Source: Catonia carolina
Taxonomy: Eukaryota; Arthropoda; Insecta; Hemiptera; Achilidae
Length of the DNA: 64,000 bases
Direction of reading: 5' to 3'
NCBI GenBank assembly: GCA_035578175.1
Contig: JAQMRL010000003.1
Coordinates: 26,236,672 to 26,300,671, forward strand
A program made the position numbers and the translations under genes. The notes beneath the pieces were generated by a model. The model saw nothing but the letters and a program-made list of their open reading frames with translations. It had not been told where the DNA came from and made no database searches. Within the stretch, counting starts at the first letter, position 1. Every line of letters starts with the position of its first letter. Positions 24,476 to 34,100 of this stretch are shown piece after piece.

Positions 24476-25093
24476 ATAAAAGTAATTTATTTTTTAACAT
24501 TAAAAATTAATGAATCATTTAACATTTAATAAAAATGTACTAAAGTTAATTTTTTACACAATTAAAGAATTGTTAAGATCAAGTATTTAAAGAACTATGA
24601 TAGCAAAAATGAATAATCACAATGATAATAAATAAATTAAAGGAGTACATTATTGAACATTTAAGACTTTTTGTACACAGTAAATATACACCCAGTTCTG
24701 TGTAGCTAGTTTGCTAATATTTATCCAGTATACAGTAAAACATATAACGATCATAATTTAAAAAAAAGTTACTGGTTCTTTATTGTTTTTTCTATTCTTT
24801 TATTTTGGTTTTTTAAACTTGTTTAAATAACATGTTATTAGTAGAAAGTATTAACATAAAATCATTTATTAAATGACTAAAATCATCATTAAGTAACTTA
24901 AGTAAAATTCGTTGTTTTTATTCATTTTTAATCACCGGGATTTTAGGGTATAAGCTTCAAATTTCAGTATAATTTTCTTAAAATTTATTTTTAAACATGT
25001 TTAAAATAACTTAAAGTATACTTAACTAACTAAAAACATTTACTAAAACGTAGATACAAAATTTTCATGAAATTAAATACTTAAAATTAATTA
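24476..25093. other. 3' flank of the SKA3-like gene
   Basis: AT-rich, no coding signal. It should hold the 3' UTR end of the minus-strand gene. Confidence 0.5.
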
Positions 25094-25099
25094 TTTATT
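25094..25099 (-). promoter_or_regulatory. candidate poly(A) signal of the SKA3-like gene
   Basis: AATAAA on the minus strand about 40 nt beyond the stop codon; another AATAAA overlaps the stop at 25132-25137. Confidence 0.4.
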
Positions 25100-25135
25100 T
25101 CAACAATTGATAAGAAAACTAGCTTGCAATATTTA

Positions 25136-25541
25136 TTAATTTCTATAATTTGGGGGCGATAAAGGAGTAATAACAGTGTTTTTCTTCCTACGTAAACTCA
25201 AAGGAAGCATAGGAGGTGGTGTGTAATTCCGTAAAATTGATCGATTATTCGTAACAGATTTTTTACTGGTGAATGGAACACCAAAGAATGAGCAATCTGA
25301 ATTTTGTTTCAAATTTTTGTTACTGGAACATGCTTGGTCATCCTTCTTTTCGTTTGGATTCCGTTTAGTTGACCATTGTCTCAGTCTACCAACAGATGCT
25401 TTAAAACTATTATAACTGCTGCATGAAAGTGAGTCAGGAGTACTGTTGTAGTTAGGTGTTGCAAATACAGGTGACTCATCTATCAGCAGCTCCCTCTTTC
25501 TAACCAATTCATCAGATCCATTCTTATCAACTGTATCTGAA
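25136..25541 (-). CDS. SKA3-like gene exon 3
   Basis: Acceptor TTTTTGTACAG|TTCAG. Encodes the Ser/Thr/Pro-rich tail from SDTVDKNGSDEL to the stop after SPPNYRN. Confidence 0.75.
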
Positions 25542-28500
25542 CTGTACAAAAACAATTAAGGAAATAATGTATATACAAAAATAAAACTATAAGAGGCCTC
25601 TAGAATCAAAATCCTCCAACTCCATAAAAAAGAATTTCCAGCAAAATACCAATTTTTGTTTCAATATGAAAACTCCACAAAACTTCAAAACTAAACACTG
25701 GGAAAATTTTTTCATAGTCATCTGGTTACATACACAAAATTTTGCAGCTGTCAGTTACGGTTATATAATACATTTTTTTCTTCTTAGAAAATTACAATAG
25801 TGGGTTTTGAAACTCAGCTTGGGATTTGCAACAACTCTTTTTTGAGACTTACAATTCTTAGCAACTTAACTCTTGCACGAGAACTTTTTGGCGAACATGG
25901 TGTTAAATTTTGAGTTACGATTCACCATTTTAGCAAAAATAGTTTTAAAACAAACTTTACACTTAGATCAAACATGTACAGTAAAAGCGAACATAACCAA
26001 ACAATCACAGCTGAGTAAAAATATCAGCTGATTATAAGTCACGTGACTACAATCTCACGTATCATTGGTTGAAATGGAGTTGGAGGGTTTTGAACTTATA
26101 ACATGGAGAAAGTGCACTTGGATTTGGCGTGTTTTGAAAATAAACACAATCTTTAAACAGCAATTTGAAGGAAAAATAGTGGTTTTTCAACTGAAACGAC
26201 TTTTCCATTGAATTCAGCGGCACAAAATACATAGGATTAGATTCATAACTAATTTTTTTAAATTTTTGGATATGGTGGGTTTTGATTCTAGAGGCCTCAA
26301 ATAAAAGCACCATTGATAAAAAAATCTAGCATGAACATAAATTATGAATAATATAAACTATGTTTAATCATAAGTGAACAATGAAAAATATAACCAATTT
26401 TTAATTTCTCTTACCTATATCAATATATAGGAAGGAAAGAATTGTTTTCATATCCATTTTTCACTATATATAGTACACGTTTTCAGACCCCTGAACCCAA
26501 AAAACATGTTTTTAGCGATTGGTCTATGTGTGTGTGAACAATATCTCAAGAACGGAACATCGTACGAAGTTGAAACTTGAAGCTTAAGTAAGATACTACT
26601 ATAGGACTCGACACAAACATTTTCATCAAAATCAGTCGACCGGAAGTAGTAGTTTATCTGCGTAATTTTTCACGTTTTGCATTTTCCTACAATTTATCAT
26701 CGCCTCATTTACTCAATTTTTTATACTCTACAAGATAGGGTAGGTGCCATGCCTGCTGAAATTCTTGGGGAGCCCATGCGCTCGTAGAAAAAAATGGTTT
26801 TTTTAAAGATTTCGGCCGTAGTATGCATTTTACGACAAATGTGTGTACAATCAAATTTATAGGAAATTAACAGATCTATAACTTAGCGTAAAAGAGTGAT
26901 TTTTTGTATTATTAAGCCAAACTAGGGTTGGTTTTCATTTTGCATAATTCACTCATGATTAAAATAAGGTTATGTGTTTTGAGGTTAGTTTTTTTGTTTA
27001 TTTCTATTGTTAGATTATATTGTTTATTATCTGGCTTGGCAAGAGGAAGTTTGTGAGTGTTTCACAACAGATTTTTAATAAAGAAAAGTGCATAACACAA
27101 AATGAAAATCAACCTCTGTTTAACTTAAAAATACCAAAAAAATCACTAATTTAGACAAAACTAAGCTCTGTAGAAAGAAATAAAAGTTTTACACTTTAAA
27201 TTTTTTTATAACTTGTAATTTATAAACAACTTTTGTCGTAAAATGCATTCTAAGGCTGCAATCTTAAAAATTCCAATTTGTTACTGATTTTGATGAGCAA
27301 AATACAAAAAAAAAACCACTATTTGATGCTAAACTAAGGATTGTAGAAAAAATGTTTAAAATATTTTTTTTTTTTAGTTTTCTACAACTTAAATCACACT
27401 TTCTCAAACTTAACATAAACTCTTTTTGAAGAACTGAACAACAAAAATCCAAAAATGATTTTCGGATGACAAGAGATGAATTTAATGAAATTTTATTATG
27501 AGTCTATGTATGTTTGTCAGATACATCATACAGGACCTTTCGCTCTCTAAGGCATTTAATTGGTTTCTATTAAATCTCCATTTCTAAGTAAATAAACTGG
27601 TATGGATAAGAAAAGTATAAAGCTCCACACACTGAAACCATGCGAGTCAGCAGAATTTTTCTCGGAAAGCATACAAGGTCGATTGGTGGAGGAAGTGTAG
27701 TCAGCTTTCAAAACGAACCAGTGAAGCTGAGTGGAGTTCAGCCCAGAAACGCAGCTCATTCCGCTATGCAACCTGTCTTCCCAGACATAGAAAAACACTG
27801 GTTCGTTTGTGTTAGCTGAGTGTACTTCACTCAACTCCGCTCGTAGTGGTTGTCCTGCCTGAAGCCTTAAAATAGTTGCATTGATTTCTCAATAGGTAAG
27901 ATTTTGGAATAACCCCCATTTTCCATTCACCCAAGCTTATCAATTGATAAGCATGCTCCTCACTCTTTAATAATAACTTAAAGCATTACAATACTTCAGC
28001 CACTGCAGGTCAGTGATTTAAATGTTAATAAAGGATACAAATCACTGCCATTTGATTCATACTTCTTTGGAAATGGTACATAATCAGTCCCTGCGAATTT
28101 TGACTCAATCTCATTTAGTTCAGCATCCATGTCTTGAATAAAATCATTAACACTTGTAATTAAGTCCTTTGTGTCTTGAATTTCTTCTAATTCATTCTTT
28201 ATTTGTTGTTCAAGATTATCCTAAAAAAAAAAAAAACAGAATTAGCCTAGTTTACTAATTGATGTCCAGTTGCATCAATACTTTCTTTTTGTATGCTTAA
28301 TAAACCTTAGACACTAAAACTCAGACATGTAACAACTGTTCTGAAACTAGAATATTACATATCGCTGAATATTTAATCTTAAGTACCAAAAAATATATAA
28401 AAAGACAGGAAAATATTCAGCCTCAACATATTAGATGGTGAAAGGAGACTGAGTCGTACTGTTCATTCCACTTTACTTTGGAACTTGTTTAAAGAAATCA

Positions 28501-30433
28501 TATGAGTATACGGTGAAAGAATGAGCAAGGCGTAACTGGTGCCAGTAGCGAGTCAGTTAATAACAGTCAACATTTTGTGTTTATGTCTGCTTTTAATGCA
28601 GTGATATTTTGAAGATTGTTGTGAACAGTTTAGTGCTTAATTCTTTCTTGGACAATGTTCTATTCTGCAGTTAAATACAATCAATTATACAGGGTGATTC
28701 ACGAAGATATACAGAAACTTTGGGAGCCCATTGTACATGTAAAAATAATGAAAAAGTTTATATAAACATGGGTCCGGAAATGCTTCGTTACCGAGTTACG
28801 ACTAGCGAAAGATTTCCCCCGGATTTCAGCTCACCTGGTGAAATGAGGTCTTCCTGAAATTCTGGAATTCAATCGTTTCTTATGGTTTTTGACCTGATAA
28901 ATTGAATAAAACAGGTCCCAGAACTGTAAGTTAAATTGTTTTTGAGAAAAACAGTGTCAAATGCAAAAAACTGGAGTGAAAAAAACACATTTTTTCATCT
29001 TTGTTTTTCCAGTTAATTTTACTTTGTACTGTTATTAATAAAAATTCATTTTATCAAACATCTATTCGCTTTCTGTGTACTTCATTTACACCGGTTTGTT
29101 CAGAACAAAATTTTCTACATGTTTTATTCAAAAATTTTAACTGTTTCTTGGTGAAATAACAAAGTTATTCTTGCCCAAAGATGAAAAAATGTGTTTTCAC
29201 TCCATTTTTTGCATTTGTCACTGGTTTTCTTAAAAACTATTTAACTTACAGTTCTGGGACCTGTTATATTCAATTTATCAGATAAAAAACCATGAGAAAT
29301 GATTAAATTCGCCCCTTAATCATCTTACCAGAGTTTCAGGAAGACCTCATTTAACCTGGTGAGCTGAAATCCGGCCAAAACTTTCGCTAGCCGTAACTCG
29401 GAAACGAAGCATTTCCGGACCCATGTTTATGTAAACTTTTTTCATTATTTTTACATGTACAATGGGCTCCCAAAGTTTCTGCATATCTTTGTGAATCACC
29501 CTGTATATGAATGGGTTCTCACAGTTAGCATTTTATGTAACCTTAATAATGCATACAACCAATAGCAGAGCTAGGAGAACATGTTTAGAACCGTTCCGAA
29601 GAACACTCTGGAAGAATGAATTCTAAAAAATCTCCAAGGAAAATTTTTGATTATTTTCATGATAAGACATAAAACAGTTAATGATTGGATTAAGGTAGTA
29701 CCTACCTAAAATGGTTGTTAAATTTTTGTTAATCCATCAAAAAACTTCCTTGATGGATTTTTACACTTTTACTGTTTACTGCTGCCAATTACAACCAGGA
29801 AACAAGTAAAAAAGAAAAATAAGTAATTATCTAATAACAGATAAACCAAAAATTCCACAAAACTAGTACAATTACGGCATTTATTAAAATTTTCTGAGTC
29901 TTCAAATCACTTTTTTCCTTATTAAACATGTTAAATAAAACGTGTTAAAACTGGTAAAATACATGAAATATCCAGCCAAAAATAGTCCACTTTAAAATAA
30001 TGTTTCTCAACGAAGAAATGTTACTTATTGACGTTTTTCGCTACTTCAAGTAAATTTTTTCCTTTCAAGACATTAAAATGGTAAAACAAACGACATAAAT
30101 AAGACTTCACGCAGTCACGTAATTACAATTTACCGCAAGTTTACGGTAATGAAGCGAAAATTTCACTACAAACAGTCTTGCCACAAAATTATAGATGAGT
30201 AAAATATTAAAAATGGTTAGTGTGGGAACAAATTAAATGTATATAAGAAATATAAATGTTACCTTCATGTCTTTCAAATCGTAGTTCATTTCATCTAACG
30301 TATTTCTTGCTTCAATAATGGACTTTGTCGTCACGCAGGATAACTTATAAGGGTCGGATACACACTGTTCCAAGTATTTAACTCCTTCGTCCACTTTTCT
30401 AGCGTATTGACGCATTTCTTCAAAAGAGATCAT
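25136..30433 (-). CDS. coiled-coil protein, SKA3-like candidate (three exons)
   Basis: Exons 30263-30433, 28063-28220 and 25136-25541 join in phase into 735 nt, 244 aa. I do not recognise it with certainty. What is seen: residues 1-100 are predicted by eye to be helical and coiled-coil (EEMRQYARKVDEGVKYLEQC; NELEEIQDTKDLITSVNDFI; LNEIESKF), then a hinge YVPFP. The rest is low-complexity and Ser/Thr/Pro-rich, with FATP, NYTPPP and ITPLSPP, which look like proline-directed kinase sites. A helical N-terminus followed by a TP/SP-rich tail is the layout of SKA3, a kinetochore subunit phosphorylated by CDK1. An E2F-type site sits 73 bp upstream of the ATG, which fits a cell-cycle gene. SKA1-like or an unrelated coiled-coil protein remain possible. 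The gene is head-to-head with CHP1. Confidence 0.65.
25593..26298. mobile_element. MITE with GAGGCCTCTAGAATCAAAA ends
   Basis: The two ends, GAGGCCTCTAGAATCAAAA and its reverse complement, are exact over about 19 bp. An inner pair (CCTCCAACTCCAT and ATGGAGTTGGAGG) is also inverted. No transposase is seen and I could not fix a target duplication. In intron 2 of the SKA3-like gene. Confidence 0.7.
26405..27470. repeat. 1-kb interspersed repeat, two partial copies tail to tail
   Basis: From 26405 to about 27078 this is the reverse complement of the repeat at 34909-35885, sharing ACGTTTTCAGACCCCTGAAC, ATCTCAAGAACGGAACATCG and GGCAAGAGGAAGT. From about 27085 the same family resumes in the opposite orientation (CACAAAATGAAAATCAACCT, TTTTGTCGTAAAATGCATTC). 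No coding is seen. Confidence 0.75.
28063..28220 (-). CDS. SKA3-like gene exon 2
   Basis: Acceptor TTTTTTTTTTAG|GATAATC, donor AA|GTATGA. Encodes a glutamate-rich coiled coil beginning DNLEQQIKNELEE and ending VPFPK. It is not visible as an ATG-initiated ORF. Confidence 0.7.
28690..29503. mobile_element. fold-back element, arms about 320 bp
   Basis: The left end CAGGGTGATTCACGAAGATA returns inverted at the right (GTGAATCACCCTG). The whole flanking block, through GGTCCGGAAATGCTTCGTTA, CAGCTCACCTGGTGAAATGA and TCCCAGAACTGTAAGTTAAA, is repeated in inverse order, leaving a loop of about 180 bp at 29003-29183. TA lies on both sides. The termini resemble those of DUF4817-type Tc1/mariner elements. 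It carries no coding region. In intron 1 of the SKA3-like gene, so the pre-mRNA would contain a long hairpin. Confidence 0.88.
30263..30433 (-). CDS. SKA3-like gene exon 1
   Basis: 57 codons from ATG ATC TCT TTT; the donor is AAG|GTAACA. It ends exactly on a codon boundary, matching exon 2. Confidence 0.75.
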
Positions 30434-31041
30434 TTTCAATTAAATACTCCAGCAGAAGACTTCACAACAAACTCCACTTTTCTTGACTACATGAAACGGA
30501 ATGAATTCGCGGGAAACAGCTGATACCCTATCAAAATCGGCCTCTATCAGGTTAACCAATCATCAAGTTTTGGTTAAAATATAGGTTTATAAAGTTTTCA
30601 ATGTCTATTAATCCAGTAAATTATACTTCACAGTAAATAAATCAATTAAATGTGATAACACAAAATTAACTGTTATTCATTACTACTATGAATGTAGTGT
30701 ACTTTATACTGTAATATTTACTGTATAATGAGATCAATTATCTGAATTAACGCTTATGTGATTGTAATATTAATTGTGTACAAATTCTACTATTTTTTTG
30801 TATGTTTATTTATTATATTAATTTGATAAAGTAAAATTACAGGACAATAATAGGTTTGAAGAATTTACAAATTAGTGAACAATCAATCCTAGTTGGTTGG
30901 CATCACTGTGTCCTTTAATTAAAAGTTGACACTTTGTGTTAACCTCAACCTTATTATTATTTGTTAATGAATTTCATTTAGCCTGCAGTGCTGTTCTTGG
31001 TTTAGTTTGAAGCTATTATTTCAAAGCTCTCGTCGTTTATA
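30434..31041. promoter_or_regulatory. shared divergent promoter of the SKA3-like gene and CHP1
   Basis: 608 bp between the two start codons on opposite strands. No transposon is recognised inside it, which is rare in this window. No TATA box is convincing at either side. The part closest to CHP1 (about 30945-31041) is present again in the duplicated copy at 31710-32660. Confidence 0.65.
30506..30516 (-). promoter_or_regulatory. E2F/DP-type site
   Basis: TTCGCGGGAAA (TTTCCCGCGAA on the other strand) matches the E2F consensus TTTSSCGC, 73 bp upstream of the SKA3-like start codon. It is one of very few CG-rich words in this AT-rich interval. Confidence 0.55.
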
Positions 31042-31108
31042 ATGGGAAATAAATCTTCTCTGTTACTCCAAGAGGAAGAAATAGCGCAAATTCAAGAGGA
31101 AACTGGTT
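31042..31108 (+). CDS. CHP1: CHP1 exon 1
   Basis: Residues 1-22 plus one base, with donor GGTT|GTAAGT. It carries the myristoylation signal and an acidic helix (LLLQEEEIAQIQEETG). Confidence 0.93.
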
Positions 31109-34100
31109 GTAAGTTGATTATTTTTTGCGAAGTAATCATTAGGCTGTTCGTTTTCATTACTTTACATTTTTGTTTTCGTCATTAATCTTTTACACCTTGA
31201 GTTATTTCTTTATGTATTTAAGGTTGGCAATTTGTGAATTAAGACATAATTTCTGAATAAAGTTGCGAACTTCTGTTCTAATTGGTGGTACATAGCACTG
31301 ACAACATGATCTCGGTTCCTTAGTTCTCTAAATTTATTACGAATGAATCATGATATAAGTTTTCTCGTCACAATATTTTAAAGTTATTTATGTTAACAGT
31401 AAGTAATATTCTGATGGTAATAAGTTTAAATACCATCGGAGGGCTGGTATTTAATGTACTTCAACAGATAGGATTGTGGTGCAGAAATTGCGCTTATGCC
31501 ACAGAAATATCGGTTTTAAAAAATTAACAAATATCAGGAAAGAAGGGTCTTTTTTGTGAGGCGACTGCATATTGTAAGTATGTGACAAGGCTTTTTCATT
31601 ATGGATTTCTGTTTTAATATAAAAATATGCCACACATAACGTTATTTAAACTTGTTTACCATTGGAAAAAAGAAACCCTATAAAAATGTTTAGAAAAACC
31701 CATTAAAATGTTAACCTCAACCTTGTTACTTATTAACCCTAGAAGTGGTAATAGGTTTAACTTAGAGTGTCCAGCATTTTTAACAAAAAAACATGCTTAC
31801 AAAAACAATTTTGTATTGTTTTTGTATTTGAGATATCAGGTACGTATTATATACCAAATTAAACAGAAAAGACAGCTCTACCTGACTGTTATTTTTGTTT
31901 TCTGATAATATTATTTCCCAAATTACTAGGACTAATGAAATATTTATAATAACAAATTTGAGAAATATGTTTTGTGTTATTAGCTACTTGACAGATTTAC
32001 CTAAACAAATTTGTAAAAATGGAAATATATATTTTTTACTGCAATCTTTCTAGTATAATTACTTTTTTGAATTATCAGTTTATCTGTTTTCGTTATTATA
32101 ATGTGTGAAAAATGGTAAGGTCTGTAGAGAAAAGATCTAGGTTATGTTTATGCTATGTCAACATTTACAGAAAACACATTTATTTTCGTAGGTTTTATTT
32201 ATAACCTGAACACACACTAAAATAATATCACAGATAATTCACGATATTTAATAAACTTACAGTAAAACGAATTAAAACACACTAATAACATGAAACAACA
32301 ACACATCTATCATAACAAACAGATCGCCATTACAGTGAAACATGACATTACAAAACAACAACTTTCAAAGACTCGCACGAATGAACAAGAGAACGAAACT
32401 ACCGGCAAACTGTGAAACTAAATAGATCAAATGAAATACTTTCATATGATTAGTTATATAACCTAGGTTGGACAACCTGCTGGTTAAAAATAAGAGTGGG
32501 TGCATCTGTCGACCAAATCGGCATCGACATGTATTCAACAGCACAACTGTCGCTCAGATCGACAGTTACCGCTTCTAGGGTTAATGAATTTCATTTAGCC
32601 TGCTGTTCTGTTCTTGTTTTTAGTTAGAAGCTATTAGTTGAAAGATCTTGTCATACATCATGGGAAATAAATCTTTTGTTACTTGAAAAGGAAGAATTAG
32701 TGCAAATTCAAGAGGAAACTGTTATTATTATATTCGATTGTGTCTTTATGAACTAATTAACCTATTTTAATGATTTACTACATAATATATCTGAGCCATT
32801 GTGTAAAAATGGTGGAAAACCCAATTATTAGGCTTATTAATAAATCACAATCAAACGTTAATGTACAGGATTTCAGATTGGTGTCTTAAAGATATGTGGT
32901 CATCTGACTAAAGACAGATGCCTAAAAAAAATAAATTGTGGTGTTTTAACTCAACTTTTAAGCCTAATCCATTTGTAATTTATGGTAGAACCTTGATAGT
33001 ATGTCAGCATCAGGACCAAGGAGGTGACAAATTAGAGAAAAGACGAATTACACAAGGGAAAATTTAATTGTAGCTAGAAGTACATAGTATGTGCACATAG
33101 ATAAATAAACTATGATGTTTACAAGAAATATATTTAAAACAAATCATTCATTGGATACATTCCTGTTTTATAGGTGCATAAAGACCTTGTACTTTATTTT
33201 CAATGTTTTGTGATTGTTCACAACATAACAAATACAACATCACAACATTACACAAAATTATAAACACTAGTACAGTAAAAACTATAATATATAAACTATA
33301 AACACATAAAAACTCATATAAACTTTGAAAACATGCCATGATCACTTGTTCATGATGATTACTTCTTGAAAAAAATCAGTAATTTTCTTCTGAATTTGTT
33401 TACTTCATGCTGATGGACTTGGCGTAAAACAATAAGCTTGCTAACCTCTGCCTCTTCTTGGTTTTTGTACCATTCTGTGCATTTTGTTAACATTTTGCTT
33501 GTTTATCTATTTGTGACAACAGGAAAATCTACCATCATCACTATTCTTGTTAACATTTTCCTCAGCTAAAACTTTAGCAATATTTCGTCATCTGGTAGTA
33601 TTATGTATCCAACATATACGTCATTGGTTTCAGTCCACCTTGTAATTTCTTCTTGTTACACATTTTCAAAGCCAGGTATATGTGTACAAATCTCCCATAA
33701 TGCAACATGTTCATTTTGTAGATCGATGTTGTCAACTTTAAACATTTCAAACCCCATCGCATGTCACAGTTTATTCGAACTTGCTTAAAGGGTAGTTTGT
33801 GGTATGTTATTCCATGCATCTGAAACATTCAATATCGTGTCTTTTAATTGTATACTTTTTCCAAAACTCTTCTACGTCCATAGTTGTGTCACAAAATATT
33901 AATTTACTCAAAAATATCGTCTTGTAGTGTTTTAAACTCTCAATTATGCCTTGATCCATCAGTTGATATAAGCTTGTAGTGTTCGCTGGAAGAAAAGATG
34001 TTTTAATGTTTCCATGTACTATATACATACAATATACTGTTGAAATTGAAATATATATTTCTAACTACCAGAATATGGTAACAGAGAACACTTACCAATG

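Noticed and set aside
33148..33345. Hydrophobic 65-codon minus frame that looks like a membrane peptide
   Set aside because: It lies between the Tigger end and the transposase tail in AT-rich DNA; no homology or start context supports it.
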